DNA of 64,000 bases. Source: Sphaerulina vaccinii (lineage: Eukaryota; Ascomycota; Dothideomycetes; Mycosphaerellales; Mycosphaerellaceae). The stretch is taken from assembly GCA_022570795.1 (NCBI GenBank), contig JAKUDP010000001.1:3968001-4032000 (forward strand). The letters are read 5' to 3'. Position 1 is the stretch's first letter, and each line of letters starts with the position of its first letter. The position numbers and the translations under genes were made by a program. The notes below the pieces were generated by a model, which was not told where the DNA came from, searched no databases, and saw only the letters and a list, made by a program, of their open reading frames with translations. Shown piece by piece: positions 1 to 10,200 of the stretch.

Positions 1-579
1 GAGAGAGAGAGTCGAGGTTGGAGCGCCGCAGACTTTCGGGAACGTAAGTGGCTGGCACTGGTTTGACTTGACACTGCTGCAGTTTGCTTGAAAAAATTTC
101 GTTTCAATATCTATGTCATGTTATATTATGTTATTCAGTCTCGGTATATATAGATCTATTGTCCGTATGAGCTGGCCCTAAGCGTTGACCTTATATTTAT
201 ACTCTCGTATACTACCTTGACTTAGAATATTCTCTAAATTAGTTTTTTAGGAATATAATAGAGGCAGCTATTCTATAAAAGTACTGTTAGAAAGTAAGCA
301 AGATTACAATATATCCGATATCTAATTACAAACTATTTATATTATATCTAATTAATTCCTAGAATAATATATAATATTAGATATACTACTACTAAGAAAT
401 CTATATATAGAGCCTGCATTAGCGCCGGCAAGGTATACTACTATTTCAACCGGTATCGTTTACTTACTAAGACTAAACTAACTAGTCTAGTGCCAAAAGC
501 GTTACCAAACCGACTATTTTCCTACCGGTAACTAACCGCAACTATCGAAACCGGACCAACAAGCACACTAATTCATGGT
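1..579. other. AT-rich, TA-dense block without a gene
   Basis: The window opens with a short GA dinucleotide run. From about 100 to 480 the sequence is strongly AT-rich and full of TA steps, unlike the balanced composition of the rest of the window. No ORF of note is present. Such blocks in ascomycetes are often repeats degraded by repeat-induced point mutation (RIP), which turns CpA into TpA. I cannot identify an element type here, so the RIP origin is an inference. Composition returns to normal near 560, just before the first gene. Confidence 0.5.
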
Positions 580-1270
580 ATGCTTGGGTGTGCACAACTC
601 TACGAAGCGTCCAACTTACGAACGAGTGCAGTCGCCGGCCTCTGTCAGTTCGCAGACTGGGCGGACATCGCGCGCTGTATCACGGAGCCCGCTGAAGGGG
701 AGTGGGATCAGGGAAACCAGCCAAGCGTTTGGCAAACAATTACTCAGGGCGTCTGGGATCATGTTCCCTCTCACGTTGTTGGTCTTGTTATTTTCAAAGG
801 ATACCAGATATTTCTCGATACCAAAATTGGGGTTGATTCACTTCCCAGGAACTGGGTCTACTCCTGGTCCTGTGAGGTACGTGGGAAGCGACGATACCCC
901 ATTTCCCCCAGTTCGCGATGAGCCCATCGATTATGCCCCAGAAGAGGAGCAGTGGCGAGACGCCGGCGGAATGTCGACGACATGTGCCTGGGGTATAGAA
1001 GATTTCTTCGAAAGGCTGAAGTATCACTTTCGAGAGCTGCTTCATTATGTTCCCGTGTCGAGCTCCAAGGTGTACGAGAATATTGACAACACCCCAGCTC
1101 ATACGACTGATGCGTGGGACGAGGCCATGATGAGCGTGGCAGACGTTTGGCGAGACCATGGCTGGCCGGCTTCTCAAACATTCCAAAAGGAGACTTGTTT
1201 AGCAGCGATTGCGAGACGGGTACAGGACATTGAAGAGCAACACGCAGATGTCATTTTTGCTGCTTACTAG
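580..1270 (+). CDS. Unknown protein, probable two-exon gene
   Basis: Two overlapping frames both read like protein. From ATG 580 the frame gives a Trp-rich stretch (ADWADIARC, WDQGNQPSVW) up to a good donor GTACGT at 877. Downstream a different frame is protein-like (GIEDFFERLKYHF ... VADVWRDHGW) to the stop at 1268-1270. Joining 580-876 to 923-1270 keeps phase 0 and gives about 214 aa. The acceptor is uncertain because several AG sites lie between 912 and 950. An unspliced alternative starts at ATG 575 and gives 231 aa, but its first half reads poorly. No domain is recognised. The gene abuts the AT-rich block and could be a truncated remnant. Confidence 0.4.
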
Positions 1271-1538
1271 TCTATTCAGTCTTCAGAAATGCAGAGTAAC
1301 CCAATGATAGCGCCGGAACCTCAGACTGACGGTGTGAGTCCTTCCGTCTCAGGAGTGTAGGAAAGCGCCACGAATGGACGCGACACTGAGGGTAGTAAGT
1401 GATAATAGAAGGAAAGCTGTTCTACGATGAGCATAAACAAGTTTGCTCCACTCTCAGTAGCAGACGTCCTGACTAACGCCATAAGGCCGCCACCTTCGCT
1501 CAAAATCGGAGGCACTTACCACAAATCTCGCCACGACA

Positions 1539-1911
1539 ATGGACTACGCATGGGCAGAAGTCAGAAGACTGCTCGATTTGGCCATTCTCGACGAGCGACC
1601 TCTGGAACGATGGGACGTGGTTCCGGCGAGCTTAATGAAGAAAGCTCTCCAGTATGTGATTGACCAACTTCGCCCACAGATCGGCGATCACGACTTTGCG
1701 CAGCCAGAGGAAATTGAAACCATGGACGATGAAGCAGCATGGAACTCGATGTCTGAGGCCTTCAAGCGTGCTTTCTGAGAAGAAGGAAGAGGACGGAGTC
1801 GCAACGAAGGAGCAGGAAGTAGAGGGTCGCTCGAGCGAAGAGAGGAAGAGTGACGAGGGGTCGATCGGGAGCACAGAGGCAGATAGAGACCGGGACCGGG
1901 AGCATGAGTGA
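1539..1911 (+). pseudogene. Short-protein family, copy A, frameshifted
   Basis: ATG 1539 opens a 79-codon frame (MDYAWAEVRRLLDLA...) that stops at 1776-1778. It matches the core of copies B (2257-2760) and C (5218-5823): a Trp-containing helix, a stretch like LRPQIGD, then EEIETMDDEAAW. In B and C this core runs into a long Lys/Glu-rich tail. Here an equivalent Glu/Lys/Arg/Ser-rich tail (EKKEEDGVATKEQE) is present but in the +1 frame, ending at 1909-1911. The simplest reading is one gene broken by a 1-nt shift just before 1775. No donor/acceptor pair fits between the two parts. A sequencing error or a genuinely short 79-aa form remain possible. Function unknown. Confidence 0.5.
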
Positions 1912-2256
1912 AAGTCGACGTGAAGAAAGGTCGCATTGTAGGCAGAATAACGGAAGTGGCTTTCGCCTTGTGCTGGAGCTCGAATGCTCCAGTAAGGTAA
2001 TTGATCATCTGCTACGTACAATCGGAGCCGTAAGACCATTCATCTCTCTCTAGGTCTTTCACGAAGCATGAGAGCTGTTGGATCCGTATTCTCGGTGGTC
2101 AAGATTCGAGAAGCTTACACTCCGAGTAGATTCTGGCACACATTAGCTCTTTCAAGAACTAGGGACACCCGTTGCTCTGACCTTGAGCAAACATTCCACC
2201 TATTTCAAAAGTCGCAAGTCTCCCGAGAAACCATTAGACCTGTCACTCCAATCAAG

Positions 2257-2760
2257 ATGTCAACGTTCGAAGCAGAAGCCCGCCAGCAACGTAGCCAGCG
2301 CTGGAACATCCTACTGACCAAACTCACCAACGCCATCAACGGCACTGAAACTCTCACAAACGAGTACAGAGATCTAACTCTAGCTAACGACGCTCTGGTA
2401 GTCGTGCTCGGATACTTCAGAAGTACTAAATCTAGCCCTCACGATCTGGAGAGGTCATATGTGGAAGATCATAGCAAGCTCCCAACGAAGGAAGAAGCTC
2501 AAGCCATGGAAGAAGGAGAGGCGTGGGAGTATATGTGTGGGCTGCTGTACACTGCGGCAGATAAGAGAGAAGAGAAGAAAAATGCAGAGGAGCGGGAAGA
2601 GAAGGCAAAAGAGGACAAGAGGGAAGAGATCAAGAAGCAAAGAGACATTCTCAAGGCTCGTGGCCAGGGTCGATGCAAGGGTTGGAATGGCACTGGTGTG
2701 GAGAGAAGGATAGATGATGGTGGTAGAGCTCGAGAAGACCAGGGTGAGCATGAGAAGTGA
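2257..2760 (+). CDS. Short-protein family, copy B
   Basis: A 167-aa reading from ATG 2257 (context ATCAAGATGTCA). The frame is open upstream to 2068, but the leader looks like untranslated sequence, so the inner start is preferred. The first ~100 residues carry the core shared with copies A and C: W-x-x-L-x-x-K-L, a leucine-rich middle, then LPTKEEAQAMEEGEAWEYM. From residue ~105 the protein becomes a charged Lys/Glu/Arg helix (REEKKNAEEREEKAKEDK), a likely coiled coil or single alpha helix. The end is Gly/Arg-rich. There is no signal peptide or membrane segment. I recognise no named family; the copies suggest a lineage-specific one. Confidence 0.6.
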   Translation: MSTFEAEARQQRSQRWNILLTKLTNAINGTETLTNEYRDLTLANDALVVVLGYFRSTKSSPHDLERSYVEDHSKLPTKEEAQAMEEGEAWEYMCGLLYTAADKREEKKNAEEREEKAKEDKREEIKKQRDILKARGQGRCKGWNGTGVERRIDDGGRAREDQGEHEK

Positions 2761-4006
2761 ACATGTCTTATATCACGATGGTGGCGAAGGCTAGGATTTG
2801 ACGAGACAACAGGAGAAAGCTGTATATCGATAGCTAGCTACTGAGAGAGTTTCTCGACTTTCCACCCCCACAGCAGATGATTATGGTCTTACCAACTTCG
2901 TACAGTTCATCATGAATTACGAGATTGTGATAGTCGAAGCCCGACCAGGTGCAGTAGTGAAAATGAAAGAACATGTCCTCGCATCTTTCCTGCGTCAGGC
3001 TGCCTGAGGTTGCAAGGGTTTGAACAGGAAATAGCATATAAGTGGGCTGGTCACTTCGAGACACATGTGCTGGTCTCAACGTTGCATGTCAAACGCTGCT
3101 TTCGTGCGTGAGGATAGATGTCTTCACAACCTACAAGCCCATCTACTTCGTGCAGGCGAGCGCGTCTTTGTTGGAGGATGAGGCAGGTGTAAGGCCAAAT
3201 GGCAAGAATTCTTAGATGCTGTCAATGCAGACTAGCGTTTGATGATACTTCTCAAGAAGATCCACAAGTTGTAGGTCAGGTGGTCGTTATGGTGTTCGCT
3301 CATGGGATCCTGTCGCTGTAAATGTGCTCACGAGACCCGCTCAAAGTGATGATGCTGCGCAGGAGGACCATTCTGACTTGCTGCAATCCGCGCACAAGCC
3401 CTTTGCTGGCCTAAAGCATTGACCATATGTCCACCATAAATCCCCAATCAAGCCATTGCTACCATGCTCAACGTTTCCTCACATGCTTTATCACAATCGA
3501 CTCACTGTCCTCATCAACTTCCAGTGACTCAGTTGACACGAATCTCTTGGCTGGGGGGTTTAAAAGGCCGTCTCTGTTCCTCTTCTCTTCCTTTTCTTCC
3601 TTTCCTCTACACCAAAATCCGATTTTTTTTTCATGCCGACGAAAGGCCAAGCGCGACCGACCGACTGAGCCATCGACGACCCGACAGCTGCAGCCTCACA
3701 TTTGATAAGCTAAGCCATTCTCCTACCTCTTTGAAGCGGAGCGCCGGAACAGCCACCGGTCGTGTGAGTGTTCGTGGCAAGCCCAGCGCTGCATGGGTCA
3801 GTACTATGACTGTTCAGACAGGACGTGCAGTTTGTCCACAGTAACGGTCCTCGTTGCTCACCGATCCTCCCTCGACCGAGCTCCTCGACATCCAGGAGCA
3901 AATCTTGTTCACTTTTACAAATTCTTCTTCATTCTTTTGCCTTCGACAGGCGCCGCACGAATGGCAGGCACCTTCTCGTGGTGTGCGGTGTGAGTAGCCT
4001 GAAAGG
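2761..4006. other. No supported gene
   Basis: Short ORFs occur on both strands, the longest 126 codons at 3464-3844 (+). None has recognisable domains or consistent splice structure. Around 3540-3640 the plus strand is pyrimidine-rich with a run of T residues, which may be promoter or leader sequence, but no convincing start codon follows. I see nothing firm here. Confidence 0.4.
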
Positions 4007-4032
4007 GTGAAACCAAGACCTGCCAACCTCAA

Positions 4033-4064
4033 CCTCCTCACCTCCTCACCTCCTCACCTCCTCG
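4033..4064. repeat. Microsatellite, four 8-bp units
   Basis: Four consecutive copies of CCTCCTCA (the last ending in G) start at 4033. They sit at the head of a roughly 700-bp pyrimidine-rich tract that also holds the 17-bp minisatellite. A 234-codon ORF (4007-4711, +) spans the tract. Its Ser/His/Leu-rich translation is what a TC-rich repeat gives in any frame, so I do not call it a gene. Confidence 0.85.
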
Positions 4065-4328
4065 TCGTCCTCTTCTTATCCCTCCTCCTCTCTTCTTCTT
4101 CTTCTTATCAACATCTTTTCATCATCGTCGCTGCATTTTCGAAAGCAGTGAGTTGGAGAAGGGTGACCTCGTTGCCATCAATCGCATTCATCGCATCGTC
4201 GTCGCATCGTCGGTCCTTTAGTACTGTCCGTGGTCATCCTTGTCGTTGCGTAGTTCTCCTCATCACCGTCACCCTGTCGTGTTCGTCGCATGCCAGTTCA
4301 GTAGTCTCGTCGTGTTTCCCGTCGCATA

Positions 4329-4549
4329 TTTTTATCACCTCGTCGTCTTCATTATCTCATGGTCTCTATCAGCTCATTGTCTCTATCAGCGCACCGTCTC
4401 TATCACCTCATCGTCTCCGTGACATCGTCGTCCTCAACATCTTATCGTCCTCGCCACCCAATCGTCCTCGCCACCCAATCGTCCTCGCCATATCATGCCC
4501 CCTATCACCTCATCGTCCTAATCACCTCGTCGTCGGCTTTACGTCGTCT
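4329..4549. repeat. Minisatellite, 17-bp period, about 13 units
   Basis: Cutting the sequence every 17 bases from 4329 gives a run of related units, for example TCTCTATCAGCTCATTG at 4363-4379 and TCCTCGCCACCCAATCG at 4448-4464. The latter is repeated exactly at 4465-4481. The general form is close to TCCTCATCACCTCATCG. Weaker, out-of-register copies seem to extend upstream to about 4230. The period is not a multiple of three, so the open frames across it are unlikely to be translated as a repeat protein. Confidence 0.85.
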
Positions 4550-4711
4550 TCGTCGTCGTCGCATCATCTAGTGTTGTTTCTTCGTAAGAGCATACCAGTC
4601 TCTCGTCTTGTGTCAAAGAGAGGATACCATCTTGCTAGTCACTGCCTCCCCATAGTCCGCCACATCCCGCCAAGCTCTCACATCTCTTCCACGCCAAGCC
4701 TCCTGGCTTAG

Positions 4712-5217
4712 CTTATCAGCGCTGATGGACATCTATACCACATGTGGGTCTATACAGCTGCGACGTGCACATTTGTAAAACGTCCACGATCCGCACCAAT
4801 GCAGCTACTACCTTATGACATGCATGCAGCTCTCACAGAAAACCTATCATAATGTCAAAGCAAACAATACTATCTATGTCTTTGCGGTGAGACATTTCAT
4901 TCAGCACAGCTTCGTTCTTTCAAAGCAATCAACACTATGGCTTCAGCTCAGCTTCGCTCCTTCAACATTGCGCAACTGGCTGTGACGTGGAAGACATGGC
5001 AGAAGTGAATAACACAGAAGCATGTTCATTGTTTAATGCCTACATACAGTAGAGCACTTCAATACAACACGAATCTGTGACATAGCACAATACCTTGCCT
5101 GCCAGTTCCCTGCCAACGCGCACATCCTTCCTGTGAGCAACATGGTGAAGCGCAAGCACATGTCCAGAGTGCATGAACGACGACTCCAATATCACAGAAT
5201 CATCACCCTGCCATCTG
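4712..5217. other. No supported gene
   Basis: About 500 bp between the minisatellite tract and copy C of the short-protein family. It holds only short chance ORFs and no recognised repeat. The right part is probably the 3' flank of the minus-strand gene at 5218-5823. Confidence 0.4.
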
Positions 5218-5823
5218 TCACTTCCCACCCTCAGCACTCTGCTCATCCGCGCGTCTCTTCTTCTCCTTGACATACCATTCGCGTTGTTTCTTCGTCAGCA
5301 AAGGCTTATCATCATCATCCGCCTCCTCCTCTTCAGCCCTCTTCTTCAAGTTCTCCTCATACAACTTCAGTTCTCCGCGGATCTTCGCAAGCCTCTCCTC
5401 CTCTACCTTCAACGTCTTACCTTCCTCCTTAGTCTGCCTCTCAAGTTGAACCATCTTGCGTCGAGCAACTTCCTTCACAGCCGCGGGCTCCAATATCTCC
5501 ATAATCTTGTCCCTTGCCTCCTCGTCATTCATATTCTCCATCTCGTTGGGAGTTGGAAGGTCGTCGATTGGAATTGGAACTTTACGTCCGATGTCTGGTC
5601 TCGTCTTGGTGAGCCACTCGACAAGGTACTTCAGCCCTTGCTTAGCGAGATCTAAATCGATCTCGTCGAATGGTACCAGCTTGGATTGTCCGACTGCGGT
5701 TTGAAGCTTGTGTCGGAGGGTCATCCATGGGACATAGTCAGACTCTGTTCCGTCAAGCTTGGCCCATCCGGTGACATACATATTGGACATGTTGTCTGAG
5801 GAGCTGATGGGATGTTTGGACAT
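5218..5823 (-). CDS. Short-protein family, copy C
   Basis: A 201-aa intronless ORF on the minus strand, ATG at 5823. Residues ~30-120 hold the family core: WMTLRHKLQTA, then a leucine-rich segment ending TRPDIG, then LPTPNEMENMNDEEARDKIM. This matches copies A and B in order and spacing. From about residue 120 there is a long highly charged helical tail rich in Glu, Lys and Arg with an acidic patch (EEEEADDDD), likely coiled coil. There is no signal peptide or transmembrane segment. It is the longest and most intact copy. Function unknown. Confidence 0.7.
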   Translation of the reverse strand: MSKHPISSSDNMSNMYVTGWAKLDGTESDYVPWMTLRHKLQTAVGQSKLVPFDEIDLDLAKQGLKYLVEWLTKTRPDIGRKVPIPIDDLPTPNEMENMNDEEARDKIMEILEPAAVKEVARRKMVQLERQTKEEGKTLKVEEERLAKIRGELKLYEENLKKRAEEEEADDDDKPLLTKKQREWYVKEKKRRADEQSAEGGK

Positions 5824-6026
5824 CTTGGATGAGGAGCCTATGTGAAGACATCCTATAGGTCCGAAAGTGCTTCCTTATCACTCGGAATTGCGATCGATAT
5901 GTTTGCTACTTGCTTTGATGCGAGCAGCGTAGACAATGTGGGAACTCGGAGACGATGCCTTCCTTCAAGCCTGCTGGCAATGTGCCACTTGTAGCTGAAC
6001 ACCAGCAATCCCTTGACAGCATCTCT

Positions 6027-6926
6027 TCATTTCTCAACTCCACCTTCCCTCTCCTCGACAAGTGTACTCAGCGTCTCCTTATCCCTCTTGTCCCACTTTC
6101 TCCTCCTCTTCTTCTCAGCACTATCAACCTCACCCGCACCCTCACTCTCCTCCTCTTCCCCTACCACTGCACTCTCAACCTTAGCAACAACAACAACAGG
6201 CCTCCCCTGAAAAACCATCGTAACAAATCCTCCAATCTTCCCCGTCATAGCTTCCCTCTGCTTCGCGCCTTCAACTTCACTAACAGCTTGCTGTATCCTC
6301 TCCAAAACATTCTCACATTCCTCTCTACTAGCTTTCCTCCCTCTCTTCTTCGCAGCCAACACAACTTCAACCCTCCTACCTTCAGCCAAAAATTCTTTAA
6401 TCCTATTAATCCTATGCCCCAAATCATTCTGATCGATCGCCCAATTCAACTCTAGCGTCTTCAAACCTTCTCCAGACGTGACTTTTTGAACCCTCTTCTT
6501 TTCTTTCGCGACTTCTTTTGCGCGTTTGTCGGATTCGTATGCGTCTTTTTTGCTGATGATTTTACAGGTTGGGATGAAGTTTCTGGCGTTAGGGGAATGT
6601 GGAAGGGGATCTGGCGTAAGTTGGACTAGTCTGTGGGTTTTTTGGTCGAGAGTATTGAGGATGTCGTAGCGTGTTACTGGTTCGGAGAGTTTGTTTGTTT
6701 CGGGGTCGACGAGTTGGATTATACGAGCTGTGATCTCTTCGTTCCATTTCTGGGTCCGAGTCTCTGCTACGCGTGTTTTGGCGTAGCATGGAAGAGTGGA
6801 TGTGAATGTGCGGCGTTGTAGATGTGGTGAGTATGTTCGTGATATGAGTTGTGTGAGGAGAGCGGGAAGGACGAAGACTTGGTATAGGGCTTTAGATAAA
6901 GAATAAGCGTGTCTGGAGTGCGACAT
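6027..6926 (-). CDS. Mitochondrial translation initiation factor IF-3
   Basis: The protein is 299 aa from ATG 6926, or 305 aa from the in-frame ATG 6944. The N terminus is basic and hydroxylated (SHSRHAYSLSK...), consistent with a mitochondrial presequence. Around residues 65-110 is an IF3 N-terminal-like segment (ITARIIQLVDPETNKL). The IF3 C-terminal signature follows (NWAIDQNDLGHRINRIKEFL, then VEVVLAAKKRGRKA). Bacterial-type IF-3 binds the small ribosomal subunit and controls start-codon selection; in fungi the nuclear gene serves mitochondrial ribosomes. The last ~60 residues are an acidic then Lys/Arg-rich extension. Intronless; its start is 324-342 bp from the end of FMP27 on the same strand. 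Confidence 0.85.
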   Translation of the reverse strand: MSHSRHAYSLSKALYQVFVLPALLTQLISRTYSPHLQRRTFTSTLPCYAKTRVAETRTQKWNEEITARIIQLVDPETNKLSEPVTRYDILNTLDQKTHRLVQLTPDPLPHSPNARNFIPTCKIISKKDAYESDKRAKEVAKEKKRVQKVTSGEGLKTLELNWAIDQNDLGHRINRIKEFLAEGRRVEVVLAAKKRGRKASREECENVLERIQQAVSEVEGAKQREAMTGKIGGFVTMVFQGRPVVVVAKVESAVVGEEEESEGAGEVDSAEKKRRRKWDKRDKETLSTLVEEREGGVEK

Positions 6927-7267
6927 GGTGGATATATGTACCATAATGTTAAGTGAAGTTTAATGGCAGCTCGGAAGTGAGGTTGAAGCATCAGTGTGGA
7001 GAATTTGATCACGTGCACCTAGAAACTCAATATAGGTCTCGAAGTCATTGAAGTTCTTGATCGATAGGTCCATCTATATACACCGAGCCATACACACTCT
7101 CCTGGCCGTTCACTCATACAAAGAAATCTTCCTCCCTAAACGCTCAGGTTCTGTCTGTTCCAAGATAAAAGTAAGCAAAGAAGCGAAAGTAAGTCGCGGG
7201 TATCATTTCCAAGCCGTCCTGATGCCCATCCCCCGCTATGCATAAAAGAAGACCATATCCCTCTTCT
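6927..7267. other. Spacer between IF-3 and FMP27
   Basis: Both flanking genes are on the minus strand, so this spacer holds the FMP27 3' flank and the IF-3 promoter. No ORF or repeat of note. Confidence 0.5.
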
Positions 7268-10200
7268 CTAATCCTTGAACCTCCCGAGCAGCTTCTGCGG
7301 TCCTAACAAAAGCTTACTCTTCCGCTTCGACTCTTCGTTATCCTCCGCTGAGTCGGCATTACTGTTCGTACTGCCATTCGTCGTCTGTCTTTGTCTCAAA
7401 CGATCGCTGAAACCAGTCAAATGTCTGGTGATAGATATAGCCCTGTTGCGAGACTCGTCTGCATTCGGGCCTGGTGAAAGTCTCTGGCTGGGTAGTGGCT
7501 TGGGAGAGGGTGTGTTGTGATCGTGACCATATCCATTACCATTGACAGCAAAGCTCGGAGCCGGAGCTGAAGATCCTTCTTCAGAAAAGCGCAAGTCAGA
7601 CCTCGAATCTTCAGGCGAAGAATAGCTCATGCTCCGTCTCAGCATGCTGCTGCCAGCTGTGGGTGGTCTGGCACTGGATGGTCGACCAGATGTTTCGCCT
7701 CTACTCGAACCGATGAAGCTGCTTGTCTCAGAACTATTTGTCGTTGTCCAGTCTGCTGGTCCTGGCATATGGTTCATACCGCTCTGACCACCCACCCAAG
7801 CTGCCTGACTGCTGTTCGGACTCATGAAGGTGCTTCTGTTCGCCAGTTCTCGTAACTTTCCAACCACTTGCTTGTTAGGTTTGTGGTGGCTGAACTTGTT
7901 TCCAACAATGGCGCCAGCGTGACTAATCAGTGCTCGTACGACATCCTTCTTCAGCTGCATCGCCAAGTCAAGGTTGGACCAGGTCTTGTTGCGATACTCC
8001 AAGGTAGGCATTTTGAAGACCAGATCGTGGACATCCTCGATATTGCGCTTGCCTTGACCTTTGTATGACAAACACAGCACCATGCTCGGTATCTTCACAT
8101 ATGACAGCGTCATGTAGTTCGAGGCTCTGCTCATCATTTGCGTCAAGTCGTCCGAAGGCCGCCCTTCGTCCTTCTTCTTATCCTTCTTCTTCTTGTCCTC
8201 ATTACTTTGCCGATATGCCGCTGCGAGTCGTTTGCTCTTCCCGTCTCTCTCATCACTATCAGCTGTGCTGTGCATGGTAGAAAGCGAGCGTTGACTAGGC
8301 GATCGAGCCACTGGCGTAAGATTTGTCTGCGACAACGCTGATCGAGAAGCTGGAGTTCGAGTGCCAGACGCGTTGCGCGATGACTTGTCGGAACTCTGGA
8401 AGATGGTGAATCCATGCAGGCCGTGATTGCTCGCATTCGAGATGCCAAGACCTTTGCCATCAACCTTGGTCTTCTTGTGCTTGCCCAATGTCAATGTAGG
8501 CTTCAAGCGCGCATCCAGCGAGCCTGGTCCGTTGGCATCACTCTGAACATCATAATACTCAGATGTGTCTGCACCAAGAACTGGCTGCGAGTCTTCTCGT
8601 CCAGCCTCATCTTCTTCTTCCTGGGCAGGCAACATGTTCTTGACTATGAATGGCGAGAAGCCTCCATCGAAGGCACTACCTCCGACACCAGGGAAGATGT
8701 ACTCAAAGATCTTCTTAGCCACATCGCGCTCGATCTGCAATCTCAGCGGTACAAGGTCGACTTCAAAGTAGTCCACTACTGGTATACCTGCTATGGCTTC
8801 CAGCATCAACCAGTGTACACGCAACATCTTGCCGTCGCGGAGCCTGCGACCTCCCTTGCTTTCGTCGGTGAAGGGAGATATGATTTCTGGATACAATGCG
8901 TCCTTCAGCAGATTGTAGCCATTGATGCGGCTGATCTCCATGCTGTTGTAGTTTGACCCGTCGTAGTTGTCTGTTCGGTCGAATGTGGCGTCTTTAAGCT
9001 GCAGTTCGATCAACGATTCGCCCTTATCTCTGATCAAGTGCCATGCAATCTCGCGCGAGGCTATGTGCAAATGCATGAAGCCACCACTGTTATCAGGCTC
9101 TCTGCGCTCTTCGACATGTTGCTGCGACGTCGTGATGGCTTTCATCATGAAGAAGAGCTCATCTTCACAGCTAGCAAGGTCTTGATCAAGCTTGATTCTG
9201 TCTTTCCATCCTTGTCGATCTAGAAATCGTTCATTGACCTGGAAGTGCATCTTGATCTCTTCCAGCTGCCTGATGCGCTCTTGCAACATCTGAACCATCT
9301 CTGGAGCGCCTGTTAGATCGCTGAAGTCGGAAGCCAGCATGATCTTTTCAAGGCGTTCACTTCTAGTCTTCTCCAGTGGCTCGTTATACAGCAGGAGATC
9401 CATGGCAATGACATACATTGCAAAGTACTGTGTCGAGTCGCAGATGGCGCGGAAGTGTGGGAACTCCAGCCAGACATGGTCCATGCGGGTTTCGGCTTCC
9501 TCTGTGTCTTGCGAGTTCGTCGGTTCGCCTCCAGAGATGTCGTCATTGTACTTGAGACGCAGCTGATTGTACTTGTCGTAGCGCAGACTAGCGGAAGTCC
9601 GATGCACAACTCGGCTGAAACCGTAAGGATTGGTCTGGAACTCGAACATGATCTCCATAGGTACCCAGGGCGGCCAGTATGTACCAGCCTTGACACCATA
9701 GCGATTGGCAGAGTAGAAGTGCAAGTACTCTGTAGAGAACGTCTTGGTGCTCGTGACGAACATCTGCAAGCTGTCGGCAGCGGCATTGAAGCGACGCTGT
9801 ACGAGACCGCTTACATCGTCGTCGATCTTATCCTTCTCCATGATCTGGACGACTTTCAATTGCATGCCCTTTGCTGTTACCAATACTGCCGACTTGGGGT
9901 TCTTCTCGCTCTGCAGCTGTACTTGTGGCGCAATGAGTCGGAAGTGATATGTGTTGAGCGCAGCGAACTCGACAGCAATGTCATCAGTCGGTCCACCTTT
10001 GCCGCCTGTCTCCCACCTTTCAAGGTTATCTGACTCCTCGGCGTTGACGAAGGATCGGCCGTCACGGAGCAGTTCGTCGATGCGATCTTGTACAGTCTCT
10101 TCGTCGTCAGCATCTGGTGACATGGCGCTGTATTGTGTAGACTGAGACTTCTGACGCTTCGGCGTCGATGGACTTCCTTCTTTGTTCCGTTCCTCAAGCA

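Noticed and set aside
2834..3079. Minus-strand ORF with several cysteines as a third secreted-protein copy
   Set aside because: No signal peptide, no YCLC motif and no intron structure like the pair at 39165-44502.
4007..4711. 234-codon Ser/His-rich ORF (+)
   Set aside because: It lies entirely in a TC-rich tract with 8-bp and 17-bp repeats. All three frames give similar Ser-rich translations and no start context or domain is seen.
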